Shown: positions 25,782 through 39,092 of the stretch, in pieces
Numbering within the stretch: position 1 is the first letter of the stretch
How the letters are laid out: each line of letters opens with the position of its first letter
From: Sarcocystis neurona
Taxonomy: Eukaryota > Apicomplexa > Conoidasida > Eucoccidiorida > Sarcocystidae
Direction of reading: 5' to 3'
DNA length: 64,000 bases
Assembly (NCBI GenBank): GCA_000727475.1
Contig: KL647309.1
Coordinates: 751,820-815,819 of the forward strand
Made by a program: the position numbers and the translations under genes
Notes under the pieces: model-generated
Database searches by the model: none
Told to the model about the DNA's origin: nothing
The model's input: only the letters and a program-made list of their open reading frames with translations

Positions 25782-28700
25782 TTACTCAAACTGGGGATTC
25801 TTCATCATTTGGTAAATCGTCCAAATATTCTGTGCGTCCTCCTCGTCGCGTGCCACAAGCCAGGAGCTAGACTCGTCAACCATTTGCACGTCAACCCAAA
25901 CAGGAGACCAAATCTTCATAATCTCCCATTTTTTCCAAGTGGCGGGATGATTCCGCATGAAGAGCAAACGTTTCTGCTGTACTAGTTGCTCGTCCTTTCC
26001 TCCCAAGTTTACGCATGCTGGCTGAGTACGCGACAGCCTGTATAAGTGGAAGGGCGCGCAGTCATCACATGCGGCGTTTATATTGGAAAGATGCGGCGGA
26101 TCGCACGTTTGACTACAGAGTTCCTCACTGCTACCACCAATTAGTAATATGCCGGATTTACGTTCGTGTACTGAGCATGCGTCTGCGACAGTCCAGTCCG
26201 TGTTCACAGAGGCAATTTTCTCTGCATAGTGTAAAGTACGGATTGGTGATGAGACTGAATTGTTACCTGATTTTGTTCAGGAAGAAAGAGAAAAACTCAG
26301 TAACTGAGTGAGTTTTCTCCGTGTTCATCTCATTCTGAGTGTTTCGCATCCTCAACTCTCGCGGCTTTACGCTTAAACTAGAGCTCGCCTCATCCCGCAT
26401 CTCTTCAATAAAACGTCCTCGTCTACAGCTCAGACAAGACGCAACATGGGTCTTGGCCATACACCCTGATTTTCCCGTATGTGGTGAGCGGCTGCGCAAT
26501 GCCCTGACAGCCCAAAGTTCACTGTACAACGGTTTCCGAATTCAAGAAAGTGACACACGCTAGTGAAGACGTCCCTTTAAACCGACCTACGACGCTGCAA
26601 AAGGCTGCCTCAAGCGCCACAGCATGTCACACTAAAAGAAAATGATCCCGCAAAAAGGGTTATTTCACTGCCACAATTCAGCAAACAGATGTGTGGCTCA
26701 TTCAAAATCTTGCTTCTTCGTGAGGAAACATCATTACAGAACGAGCGCGCGCGCGGCCACCTACCCGAAACTCACATTTTCCCATCGCAGACCGTGATAA
26801 GGCAGCACCTGGGCGAGCTGGAGGAGGTAGACCACGGAGGTCATAAGGCTGTCATACCCTGCGTCGTGCGAGTAATCTTCCTCGTCAGTTGCTGCGGTGT
26901 GCGTCCCGGTTTTCGTCTCTTTGACGGCGTCTCTCTGCCTGGGGTTCTGGGTAACGTTCGCACATTGACTGCGGGCTTGCACCTGCAGCTCCGCGACTCG
27001 TGCTAACTTCGTATTTCTTTCCAAGTGTCCTGACCTACCATTTGAAACGAGTGACGGGATCTCAGGGGCGTCCGCCGTCATTACATCTGCGGCGGCTGCG
27101 GAGAGGGACTGCACGGGCGTCGGCAGGCTGCACAGAAGATAATTCTCAAGAAGTGTAGTGATGGGAAAACTTTGCCAGTCGACCACAATTGTGCTAACAG
27201 TATTCGGGACGAGCACAGTTTTGAAGCTGCCCGATTGATCAAGCGCGGCTATCGTCCTTTGTGGTATACGTTCAGAAATTACCACTGTGGTCGACACTGT
27301 GGGGTTTGCTCAACTGTGATGAGTTAGCGCATTTGAGATCCAGTATACATCCCACGTTCACATACGTTAAAATTCGGCTGCACGTCCGCCCTTTCGCGAG
27401 ACGCTTTCTCACTCGCATTGTGACGCGCAGCACTGGTGGATGGCGCGCCTCAACTAACAGCATTACCTCCAACGCGTGCCAGGTAGCCGCTCTAATTGAA
27501 TTTCCAAGGCAAGAGGACCTCCTGAGTGAGAGTTATCTCTTCGGCTACGCTCGCTCATCTGTTGAGCACAGCGGGGATCGTGGTCTCGACTCGCCGCGTT
27601 TATTGTTGCCATAAATGTACAGAGACCTAAATTCAGAGTACGCCCCACTCATATGTGATCCATGTTATGATGGGCGACAAATTCTCAATAGACGCGGACG
27701 CACACTTATTGTTCTACTCCAGTGATCCAGAAGGGACGTGGACGCTTAAGGCGTACCAGCTGAGAAGAATTCATAATTTGTCATGTAAAGGAAGTAGTAT
27801 TAGACCGTTGCTGTTCAGTTGTTGACTCACTGTGTAAGTTTAGATACTCTGCGCGCCTCTAACGAGGAACTCCGGCTTACCTTTCAGAGTGGCCGGGGGC
27901 TGCAGTGATGCCAGCACCTCGTGCGTTTCGGCAATAAGCTTCGTGTCAAAGGTATAAGGAAAGGTCTGAGTCCACGACGATTTGAACGACGTGACAGATT
28001 CGGGCAAATCTCTGTAAGCAATACAGATTGTGACAGCGGCTCGTGAAAAACGTGTCGCACGCAGACAGGTTTAACAAGAAATAACGGCAGCGCACTCATC
28101 AGCTGGCCATTATTTGAGAGGTGTAACCGTTGTTGCTTTGCCCTACAGGCGGAAAGTGTCGAACTTTGCACGGAGCTTACCCGTACAGAGTTTGGTAGAG
28201 ATGCAACAGGTCGTAAAAACAGTTGTGACCCACGAGGACAAGACGCCTCTCGGCAATATCATCAAGAATCTGTCTTACACCCCGCAGCTGCTCCAATCTC
28301 GCGACTTCTTCCTTCAGTGCACGCAGCTGCTCCGCGTATACCTCCCCTTCCGACCTGTGCACGAGAATGACAAGCACAGCGTACCACTTCTTATTTTAGA
28401 AAAAGTGTGTCTTTCTAATGCACACTGCTAAAGATACATCTGCATTTTTGCATCCCCGGTTGCTTCCATGACTATTCAGAAAGTGGGAGACCAGCCAAGC
28501 TGCGTCACCGGAGTTGCACGACTCGCTGACGAGAAGTCGTCGAGCCCGCCTCCCCCCTAGTAGGGCCAACGTGTTCTCTCGACTCCGTAAAAACGTGGAA
28601 AACGTACTGGTATACGGCAAGAACCCGCTGGTCTCCGGCTCTCGCTGAGTGAGAAGAAAGACTGGGGAACTCAGAGGCCACGAGAGAATGCAGGAGTAGC

Positions 28701-31700
28701 CGTTGAAGGGGATTATCAACGGGCAGGTGCAGGGGCTGCTTGCTGCCGCTCGCCAGCCACGACTGAATAGCGGAGCGCACAGTGTCAGCCAGCTGTTTGT
28801 CCTCCACTGTCGCGAGTTCATACGGAAATACTTGTGGCGGCACCTCTCTCTCCGTCAAGTTTGCTGTACGCACAGTGCACCCACGCAGGTTTAAGCTCAG
28901 CGATCGGCGGATGCACCTGCCCGTCTTACCCGCTGCAACCGAAACATGGTGGAAAAGTGTCCATCCTAAGCGCCTCCCCTAGTTTCACACCGTACAGCAG
29001 TGACAGAGGTCTCCTGAAGATATCCTGCAGCGGAACTGCTTGTCCTCTTCGACGATCACGTAGCGCTCACCACCGCTGTTGCTTTCTTCGACAGCTCGAG
29101 ATCTCAACTGCTCCAGCTCCTCAATGCGCGCTTCTAGAGCCTGCCTCTTCTCGCGTTCTTCCTACGTTACATGCAGACATAAAAGGGAAAGCAGCGTATG
29201 CACTCTAGCGGCGCCTGCAAACCTTGACGCCTCCCTTCCCCTTTCAAAGAGATTCAGACATATGCATTTTCATAGTAGGTGCCCGACATGTGACAACTGG
29301 TTGGGTAGAGGACGCAGAAAAAGCTACAGTAGGCGAAACGGAAAAAGTTACAGAACATAAAATATGTACGAAGAAACACTCTCTCTCCCTCAAGACCGTG
29401 AAGATGCTTTGTGTGAGCCACGGCAATGGCAAGAAGTTTAGCAAAAGGCGTTACTTTGTGTGCAGCGATCCCCCTGTGAAGACTCTCGCCGTTAAAAGTC
29501 TCCGAAGCACCCAAACGTAATGCCTCATCACCTGTGCGCGCATATACGGAACCCCGTGCTCGATCCACTCGTTGAAGTCGAGGCCGCTTTCTCGTAGAAA
29601 TGACAAAGTGGCAGTGGAAGCCTGAAATATACGCGAGTCCACGGGAAAAATGTAGATGCTTGCGGGCGTGAGAATCCACCGGTGAGGATGCTTCGGACCT
29701 GCAGCACTCGCTCCACACCCATCGCTTCCCCTCGTGCCGGCCGCAGACGATCTCCAGACATCTCTTCGCTTGTCGAGAGAGGTACGCAACCATATGTGTA
29801 CACATTCAGAACTAAGCGCACTGTATTGGGAACCGATGGCCTCAAAAGAAATGGGAGACACGTCGACTTGCACAGACGGCGTTCTTCTCGAGTTCGCCCC
29901 ACGCATAGTGCCGATGTGTTCTCTGTGGATAGTTGCTGTGTCAGGTCAGCGCGTGCTGTGCTGCGGTTGATGAGTTGCTTTCCAGCAAGCTACCAAATAC
30001 AACTGTAGACTTCGTGTCCACGGTAAGTGGATGGTTTTTCTGTCTATAAATTGTTTTTCATTCAACTCACTTCGTCGCTCTCATGAACCGCGGAAGGAAA
30101 CCTTCATCCAGAAAGACCCGCAGGCGTCAACGTGTATGTCTGTTCGTGTGTGCGACGAGACAGGTTAACTGACAAGTCACACTACTGTGCAGTCTTTGAA
30201 GCCGCTCCCTTTCGCTGCAGGAACACTGGACGTATGCTCTGGAGCTAGCATTTTGCAAAATTGCAATGCCTCTGCTTGTCGCTGGTGACCAGCCTATATG
30301 GAGGGAGAAGGTGAATTCACGCAGGTGTCGCTTCGCTATGACGTGCCGCACGACACTCATACAACTGTGCCCTGTTTCTCCCTGGCCATCTCTGCTTTGC
30401 GTGTAGTCGTGCTGTGTACACTAGATCCTTCCCTTACCCGCCCTGCGAGCAGCACAGAGTCCCAGCTGAATCGGCATGAATGCACGTGCGCCTTCGCAGT
30501 GTGCTTCGTAGCAGCGGTCAACACCGATGAACTTCTCGTTGCGGATGTGAAGGCCTGCAACGGCAAAACGACGTCACATCGCAACTTTTCCACCATGTGT
30601 AATACGTGCACGCTAGTGTGTCTTCTGTAAGTCCTTGTTTAGAGACACATACGAAATACCTACGACATGTTGTACAGCACCATAAAATTGAAGGTAGTTA
30701 TGTCTAAACAGAGTGTAGAGCATGGACTAGCTGCAAATCCAGTTGACCAGACGACAGCGTCGCAGATCAGTTTTACTACGCCCGGCGCGTAGCAGAAGAC
30801 TTGTTCCCCTACTTGGTGCACGTGCAGCGCGTACAACTGCAAACCGACAGGTCAACCGTTCTCCGGCTGCTCCATTCGTTTGTCCCACGCATACTGATTA
30901 GGACGCACAGGTGTGACCGTCTGACCTTGTCTGCTCACCTGTAAGTTCCACATCGACGGAGACAAATTCTGCCCGCTGCAGCGCTTTCCGCAGAGCGGCT
31001 GCGTGCACATCCCACTGCCGTCTGCTGGTCGCGTTTGCAGCCTCTGTCGACAGTGACGACACAGCTGTTTGAACAGTTTCATCGGCGCGTGGGTGCAGCA
31101 GCTGCGTCGATGAAGACAATTTCTTTTCTGTTTGACTTCTCTCGTTCTCCTGCAGTTCTACAGGAGACGGTCGGAACGCAATCGCACGATTTTTTCTATC
31201 TTCAAAGCTAACGTTTTCGTGGTTGCCGTCACTCGTGCTGTTGCCTTCTCCGTTGCGAGTGAATGCACCTTCGGGGTCTTCGGTGAGACTATCCTCCTGG
31301 GAGACGCTGCTGATGTGGCTGTTGCTGGTGGTACTGCTGCCATTGGAGAGGCTGCTGCTGTTGCCGTCGCTGTTGCTGCTGCTGACACAGCTGCGTCGAA
31401 TCGTATCTGCACGACCGGAGACTACACGTGCTTCGCTGCTGCAGCTCTCTTCCTCCACGGTCGAACGGCGGTCCTTTCGGGCTGGACTGGCGTGGATTTC
31501 TGACCGCGCAGTGGCAGTGTAGAAGGTCTGAAAGATGATGTTCGCGTTTGCAGCAGCTGGTATAAATACGTGATGATTACTCACAGGATCGAGAAAGACC
31601 CGCTGTTTTCGCTGGAACTGTGGACTTCTAAGGAGCTGCAATACTGGTGCTGCTGCACCACGTGTACACGTCCTGGACCTAAGTTTTTCGGTGCAGACGT

Positions 31701-32118
31701 TACCCTTGAAAGTGTTACTTAGATCACGTACACACCTGTTCGACCTATTTCTGTTAATGCGATAAGCATATTTTTCAACGTCGCCGCGGTGCGCGCTATT
31801 CACTCTGGAATAGAGACAGCTGGTGCCGGTCGCACGGGTGGCGCGCTTTGTTGGTGCAGATGTGTAAGGCGGAAACGGGGGTTCGCAGGTACCCTCCAAG
31901 GATGGGTCACAGCGACTGCGCAGTCGAAGCGCATCAAAAAATCGTCGACAAGTTGCTGCCGTGGAAAAAGCAGCAGCATTGGCTGCTGGACAACCAGTGG
32001 CAGCAGCCATTGTGGTGCACGCGGAAGAAGCAGCTATCGCTCTAAAACCAGCAACCACAGCTACCGATGCAGATACCGCAGCATCTATTGTTGCGCCAAA
32101 CGGCGAAAGGTCTGGCAT
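25782..32118 (-). CDS. PARN: PARN-like CAF1-family poly(A)-specific ribonuclease
   Basis: PARN is a DEDDh 3'-5' exoribonuclease that removes poly(A) from mRNA and trims non-coding RNAs. Resolved exons are 30939-32118, 30438-30554, 29532-29698, 29071-29161, 28616-28863, 28181-28389 and 27881-28011, with all six junction phases consistent. Two more blocks lie at 26776 to about 27200 (GTGAGT donor) and 25782 to about 26140 (stop TAA); their acceptors are unresolved. The catalytic set is complete: Asp and Glu in FVSVDVELTG, Asp in VLVGHNCFYDLLH, and His and Asp in SHDAGYDSLMTSVV. Other family segments follow in order: FMPIQLGLC, SIYIFPVD, GLDFNEWIEHGVPY, FPYTFDTKLIAETHE and FHLYRLSRTQPACVNLGG; the last, with the block after it, resembles PARN's C-terminal RRM region. 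The start used is ATG 32118. About 380 residues, Ala/Arg- then Ser-rich, precede the nuclease domain, which is unusual for PARN. Confidence 0.87.
26288..26319. repeat. Inverted repeat in a PARN intron
   Basis: GAGAAAAACTCA and TGAGTTTTCTC flank a short centre that itself contains ACTCA...TGAGT. This gives a near-perfect 11-12 bp stem. It lies between the last two PARN coding blocks, so it would be in the pre-mRNA intron. Confidence 0.6.
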
Positions 32119-33615
32119 TGCCGCTCCCGAGTACAGAAAACAATAGTAGTTTGCAGTGTTGGACGCAGTAAAATGCAGCAAAGCGTACGACGCGCACGTA
32201 GGGTTGCTGCGCACCCCTGTAGAAGATGTGTCTGCCGTCGTGTGCGGCTACTATAAAATGCAGCAGGAGAAGCACGAGATGATGAACGGAGATAGCGGAT
32301 CGTTTCAGCTTGCAGGATTACTACGCAAATCGGTGAGCTGGGTACGAATTACTTTTCGCCGCCAGCGTGTGTCTTTAAGATCCAGATGGATCCAGGCGTA
32401 TGCTCACTGCTATTTGGTATATTTACAGATCGTTTCTCTAACTGTCTGAAGGCAGCGATTCTGGCGGTGTGATCTGAGCACGGTACACATTGCGCTGCCA
32501 GCACACCTGCGGCGTCACGGATTACCAAGTCAGACGCCCGCAACCTGTGTGCTGACTGAAACGCATCATGACCGCAAACGATAAAAAAGGGGAAGGCGCA
32601 GCGCCACGTACTGCGTAGACTTCCACTCGTACGGACCGACATGCAAGGTGCTACCGAAGCACAAGAGCTTTTGTCGCTATACACCCTGTGGGAGTGAGAC
32701 TCTACCCCCGCATATACGTGTGTTTCTCCGGGCCTTCGACGAATACGACGTGCCACAGTGAAGATGGTTCAAAGTGTATCGTACCGGAGAGAACGCAACC
32801 CAATCACGCCAATGTCCAGAATCACACGAGATGCTTTTCTCGATGGAGTTACCGGTAAACAGCGCGGGGGTTCTTCTAGGTCGGCAGGCTCATAGAAGCG
32901 TCCCTCCGTATAACGTCTTATACACATGATATACGCCGCTGTGTCACCCTCGTGGGTTCTACGAAAGGGAATTTTTACCGTGCTTGTGCAGGCAGATCTT
33001 GCATGCAGTGCAGCTCGCTGGGAAGCTCACCCTCCACCCGCCCTTTACACTCGCCGACGAGCGCGCTAGACACAGGCCTATGCGCCGCATGCAACGTGCA
33101 CAGACACCGTGCGTCTCACCCTTACGATGCAAATAAGATAGATCTTTCTTGGCGCACAGAATTGTTTATCTATAAAAAGGCGTCCCGCGTTCCACCTCAT
33201 CATACCTCTCGAAAAGCGGGCGCTCGCGGGAACCTCAGCACAAGCTTGGGTATCATGTAGTCTTGCATCCCCGCTGCTGGCCTCTACCAGTAAATTGGCT
33301 ACGTTGTTGCTACGCATGTGCATGTGGAAGCTAGTAGACAACAAAAATCTTCCTGGACATCAGCCATTAGCCGCAGGAAGTTGCAGCAGTCTGTAATACT
33401 AGACGAGCGGAACATTGTACATCCGCAAACAGGAATCTTTGGTAAGATAGGACACAGGCGGGAGACCAACTGCTTGTCACAGTGTCTCCCTCAGCGTGCT
33501 CGGACACGTCGCAAATTTACACCTTGAACACAGCATCGCATGATGTTCCACTACTATCGAAACTGCAAGGCTAGCTTGGCGACGAAAGGTGCGCGAGGGT
33601 GCTAATCTCCTGCAG

Positions 33616-33740
33616 GACGTTGAACTCATAACACTTTCGAAACTTCCAACGGGCTGGCTCCAACTGGATATTGTAGGACAATGTGTCCAATGCGGAGAGA
33701 TCTTTGCGCGTGAACGGAACCTATATATCAAAATTCAGAC
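33616..33740 (+). CDS. Possible internal exon of an unidentified plus-strand gene
   Basis: A CTCCTGCAG acceptor is followed by an open frame reading DVELITLSKLPTGWLQLDIV, then GQCVQCGEIFARERNLYIKI and Q. A GT at 33741 could be the donor. The pattern 'GQ......F.....NLY.K' resembles the start of a B9 domain (B9D1, B9D2, MKS1; ciliary transition zone), but only about 20 residues compare and no partner exon was found. It may be a chance frame; no function is assigned. Confidence 0.2.
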
Positions 33741-35811
33741 GTCTGCGGCCCAATTTTACGACCACATTTTACCAGTCATAGTCCAGTCAGCGTCTATGAG
33801 AAGCACGTAGAGTGGGAAGATGTCGATGGACGTGACTTCCCCAACAGGTTTCGCCGCACAGTGTAGCGGTTACTTCTGGGTCATATACGCGAAACTAAAC
33901 TGTTGCCGACTTCAGGCGGTTACCCGAGGCTCTCGCGATGCACTACGGAGGTAGGATTTTAATGCGTGTAGTACTCCGTTACTACCGCAAGACTAATTCT
34001 GGCAAAACATTTGTGCTTCCTGGTGTTTGCTCGGTTCTAGCGACCATAGTCGTGAGAGGCCTCCCTTTTGCGCAGCCCGGTGCCTTTCTACAAATGCTTT
34101 CGTCGGCGACATTCAAGCATCGTTCACGTGTGATCCAGGAGACACTAGGTGTGCAAACACAGACTGTACAGAATCTCGTTGAAGCTTCTCGCAAGTAGCA
34201 CCTGTGGCGCTGGACCGTGGTACGAAGCTAGTGTGCTTCGTCCACTTCGTGTACTCGGCACAGATGCCTTCAAGCATGTGAACCAATACAAGGCTTCATT
34301 TACACTCCAGCTCCTACTACATTGAGTGCGTATGCAATGCGCGTCGCACAGCACGTTTTTGGCCTTCTGGCACGAAATTTGATGTAGTCTGCTTCGAGTC
34401 CGCCGCCTTTACAGCCCGCGCTCCCTTCCTTCGCAGAATGACAGGACGCTTTGCGGCACGCCAGTTTTCCTGCTTTCGAGTGAAGCCAGATGCTTGGTGG
34501 AGACGCAGTTCACGTATAGTGTATCGTGGATAGGTACTGTATCCTCGTTTGGCGTGAATTCGGAAAAGGATACCTTCGCACGTCACAAGCGCAAGCCTAT
34601 ATCCGTTCATCGAGTTATTCAGGTGGGTATGCCTCGCATCGTGTCGGCGCGTACACGAGCTTCGCGGCCGCCGCAGAAATGCCCTCGAGATCAGCTTCCA
34701 TTATCTCTGCGCACGGCTGCGCTAGTGCAGCGGATGGCATGGCCGGTATTCTAGGTGCGCCGAAATGCTGTGAGAAACCTTTTCACACCAGCAGGCACAA
34801 CGAGAGTGCGTCTCGCCTGCCCCGTTGTAACGTGAAGTTCAGCAGCACGGCTGCGTATCAAATGCTCTTTGAAAAAAGCTAGTCTATGTCACTACAATCC
34901 TCCCCTCTTCACTACCGCTAGTGCGACGATTTCTGATAGCGCTCACCCCTACAAGACTACGTACAAAAACAAAACGCTGTTTGAAAATCCATCCTCCAGC
35001 GCTTACCCGCCTGTCATTCGTGTGCCACACTGGCTGCATGCCTTGGTGGTACAGGTGTGGTTGAGATGTTTATAGATGCACTCTTCTTCGTCATGCGTGC
35101 AACAGTGCGTTGAACCTGATCAGCGGAATATATATCGTATATTCTCATTTGTGCGAGAGTGCAAAAGAACGGTCGTTAGATCTTCGGGTCCTCCGACTTC
35201 CAGTGGAACAGGCGACAACAGGTTGCCTCCGCTGCCTTCACGAACACCGAGCCGAACTCGAATCCGCAGCTTTGTTGCGCCGTTTACCGCTCCCCCCCGT
35301 AGGTAACGCTCTCGTGTGCAGAGTTAAACTCTGTAACGGTCGTTCAGCATCAAATGCACTTCAAACTCTACCGCCTGCTGCGCCGCCACATCCACAGCAT
35401 CAACACTGCATGCGACGCTCAGCACGGCTGCTGCGGGCACACTAGGCCGTCAACAACTGGTGGTACCCACATTACCACTGCGTCTGCATCTGCGCACGCA
35501 TTGAAAAAGAACACTACTTCGACTAACAACATTGCTGGCCTTTAGCTTCACCACGCACTCGACCGACCTATTTACTGCTTCACACTTCTCCCGCAGTCAG
35601 CCGCAAAGAATTTTCTACAGAAGCGTAGGGGCTGTCTTTGCTTTCAGCAGCTGAACGATACAAGGTCCTGCTGCGGCTGACGTGACTGCGATGCTTATGA
35701 AGGTCCGCAACATCCCTACAACGCTACACATCATGCGTTCTCGCAACCTTCAGTGCGCAGCCATGCGTGGCTGTAAAATCACGGCTGTGTTGCTTGTTAT
35801 TGTCCCCGTCC

Positions 35812-35848
35812 GACACACACACACACACACATACACACACACACACAC
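35812..35848. repeat. (AC)n microsatellite
   Basis: An almost pure AC dinucleotide tract with a single ATAC interruption, about 37 bases, sits in gene-poor sequence. Confidence 0.95.
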
Positions 35849-36395
35849 GCCGAAGCGCTGTCACTCACAAACCTTTGAATAATAAACGCTCACGTCTAGC
35901 ACCGCATAGGATGCTTGCAGCGAGTCGATCATCGCCACAGGAGACATGCCCTATAAGGAACGCTGAAAAAGCAGACAGGGTACTCACTCCGGACACCGGT
36001 ATACTAGCAGTGCGTCCGGATCAAACTACCTGGATTCCTCCTTTCCTAAATTGGTGGCCGTCTCTACCTGCAAATAATCAAAGCATCCACAGGGGAGGGA
36101 AACAACCACTAAATTCATTCAAGCCCACCACCGGAGGGATGCTGCACAGGAATCGCACGTGAAGATCTACAAAATTTTCGCTCTCTATACACGAACGGGC
36201 ATACCACTCGAACTGGTGAACAGATCAAGTATGTGCTAGTCCCGCACATCACTTGTATCACCAGCTTAGTGACGAGGGAGTGGAAAGAGGTGTGCGCCCG
36301 CTCGCCGTGGAATGGTGAAATCCTTGTTTTTGCACTTGACTCAAGATTCTTAGTCACTGAGAGGACATATACCTTCGCTGCAACGTCAACTGACG

Positions 36396-36585
36396 GAGCG
36401 AAGGATGGCACAGAAAAGCCGTCACTCCCAGCCGGCTTAGCGTGCGTAAGACACAGATCTACATTTTTCGGTACGTCTCACACAGACGCTGAGCGAAGGA
36501 TCGCACAGAAAAGCTGTCACGCCCAGCGGGCATCGCGTGCAGAAAGACCCACACCCACATTTCTTCGGCACGTCACGCAGACAAA
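36396..36585. repeat. Imperfect 95-bp tandem duplication
   Basis: Two head-to-tail copies start at GAGCGAAGGAT (36396 and 36491). They share GCACAGAAAAGC, GTCAC.CCCAGC.GGC, ACATTT.TTCGG and ACGTC.CACAGAC. Copies differ by scattered substitutions, and the 95-bp period is not a multiple of three, so the repeat does not preserve a reading frame. Confidence 0.75.
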
Positions 36586-38644
36586 TGCACTGACAGAATG
36601 TCATGTGAATATGCCAATGGCTCCATATTGGCATGCACGCAAATGCATAAATGCACGTGACTCTTTGTCTCCATCAGACGGACACGCGTATTCGAGAAAA
36701 AGATGTGTACGTGTGTGTAAAGCCGCACAAAACCGCTCACTTGCCATGACACGCTCTGCTTTTCAGACAGCCAAGAGAAACTTGTAATCAGCCCCGTTGA
36801 GGTCATCGACTCTAGTTCCAAAAAATCATCCTCCAAGAGAGCGTTGGCCCATCAGGACAAACAGCTACGCTACAAGTGTGCTGCGATGGAGACCGCGCAC
36901 GGGACCACAAACACATTTCCTGTAGGGGGAACGCATTTATCTTATACATGTACTCGTCAAACAATGTGTGAATGTTAAGCACGCGCGTCCTGCGGATCTG
37001 CTTCTGTCAGCTGGAAACGGTGGCGACATTCACCAATCGCGCGGCGAAAGCGAGTAACTAGTCTCGCTGTGCCGCAGTCTGTTCGCCCGTCGCGTGTAGA
37101 TCATCATCTTGCGAAGCGACAATGCCGCATATACACTGTCGTCCGGAAAACACGGCCCGCATCCTGTACGAAGGGCACAGAAAAAATTTGCCCGTGTGTG
37201 GGCAGCTACTGGCATCTCCCGCACCTCATGCAAACCTCTGTGCATCGCCCTCGTGCCCCCCGCGTAACTGCAGCAGCAGACTTTACAGCAGTCACGAACG
37301 TAACCACTTCGAATGGGCGTCAGCAATATCGAACTTGCGGGAGCATCAACAACACTATCTTCCTGAACCACGCCAGGAGCACATAGCTGTACCACGCTAC
37401 ACTCACTTCATTTTCGGCGGAATGCGAGTATCTCCTTTCTCGATCTTCTTTTGCCTCCCCCACGTAGAATAGAAATCGATTCGACACACAGTTGTAGAAC
37501 CCAGAGTGCTGCGTCTGCCCTTCCACGATAGGATAATCATATCCTATAGTGTACTCCGTATTTTCTGAACGGCGTCCGTCTCCAGAAACAACAAAAAGCA
37601 GCACTTTATTGATACTGTGTTTCGGTGTTGATCGTGAGCGGAGACCGCAACTGCTGCCGGAACTCGGGATCAGCAACACCATCGACCATCATGCACCGCT
37701 CACTGCACCGCTCACCACGGATGATGAGCGATGCGCGGTGCCGCGGCGGCTTAGGCAGGAGCAACAACCACTGCACCATTCGACCTGTTCCTTCTCGGCG
37801 CCGGCCTAGGGCTTAAAACCTCTCCTAGACAATGTGGGATGAAACAGAAGAGTTGCGTGGTGATCGCAGCATGCAGACTGCCGTCAAGATCCGCCATGCA
37901 ATGAACCGTGATGGTTTGATTTCTCAACGATCTGCAAGTAACAGCGACAGGTGTGTACCACCTTACTCACGTGGCTGTTCTGAGGTATTACGCTTATTAC
38001 AATACGTGTGTGCAGGTACGGCGCCACCGTACGCCTCGAAGCACTGCCATCGGAAAAAGCTGCGATCCGACGGATGTATCATGCTCATGTATTCAGGTGA
38101 CCAAAGTAGTTCTCGTGAACAGGGCAAGTGGGCCAAAGTGATGCACGTGTTGCTCGCCTGTGGTGGGAACTACGGAAGTAGCGGACGTAGACTGGCGACA
38201 AAATCTCCGACTCACACGCGACTTGCCTGATACCGCCCGCGAACGCAGCTGCCGTGGTCGGTGCGATACAGGGATGTAGACGTAAGCGTAAAGGTGCATA
38301 CACAGTCGCCGGTGACTCACGGGCTTGCTGAATAATTCCCTATTACCCCGTGGGAAGGTAGTTACCCGAATCGTCCGACTACGGGAGCCCCGCGTAATTT
38401 TCCGTCCACAGCGGGCGCGGTCGCGTTGATGACTGCCTCGTCCAGGCGCTGTTTTGCCGTCAGGTGTGCAATATCACGGAGCACGCAAGGGGACACTTAG
38501 TCACGGCACGACATGTCGAGTGGGGTGCGAAAAAGCCTTTTTTTTCGGAGAGGTATACGAGTAGGTTCAACGGTAACCGGTTAAGGTCAACGAAACTCGG
38601 TCGCCACTTTGGGCCAATCGATTCCCCGTATGTAGTCGTTACTC

Positions 38645-38792
38645 CGTGGAAGCGATAAAAGCGCCCCCCTTGCGAGTTCAGTATTCGACGCACAGCTTTA
38701 CGTTCACGAAGGACCACTGCAAAAAACCACATCATGAGATCGTGGAAATCGCACGATCGGTTTTTTTGGTAGCAGTATCACACTACGTATTC
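38645..38792. repeat. 148-bp duplicated segment, copy A
   Basis: One 96-bp unit (38645-38740, starting CGTGGAAGCGATAAAAGCGC) is followed by a 52-bp tail (CGTGGAAATCGCACGATCGG then TTTTTTTGGTAGCAGTATCA and so on). The whole 148 bp recurs at 39178-39325 with no difference I could see. Confidence 0.9.
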
Positions 38793-39092
38793 ACCCGTAG
38801 GGGCCACACGGGTCTCCTGCTCCAAGGCAATACGCTCTGCCTACGAGGACGGACCTGTTCACAAGCGACTTCTCTTAGTAGGTAGAAGGCGTGCATCAAG
38901 AGCGGCAAGGAAAGATCTCCCCATGGTAAAAAGCACGATAGCGTACCTTGCGAAGTATTGCCAGCGCACAGCAGCGAGAAAGCTTCTTTCACCCTTCTAG
39001 ATATATGTATATATATACATGTGAATGCAGCTATGCAGGACACCTCTCCCTAATCTCGTGTGCGATTTTGAAAGAACTACCCGCGGAACAGC

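Noticed and set aside
28505..28607. Extension of the PARN exon to the end of the open frame at 28505
   Set aside because: Ending at the GTATAC donor (28615) gives phase 0 and joins cleanly to KWYAVLVILVHRSEGE; the rest of the frame does not resemble the family.
32119..32214. Upstream extension of the PARN frame to a start at 32214
   Set aside because: The codon at 32214 is GTG. The first ATG in the frame is at 32118.
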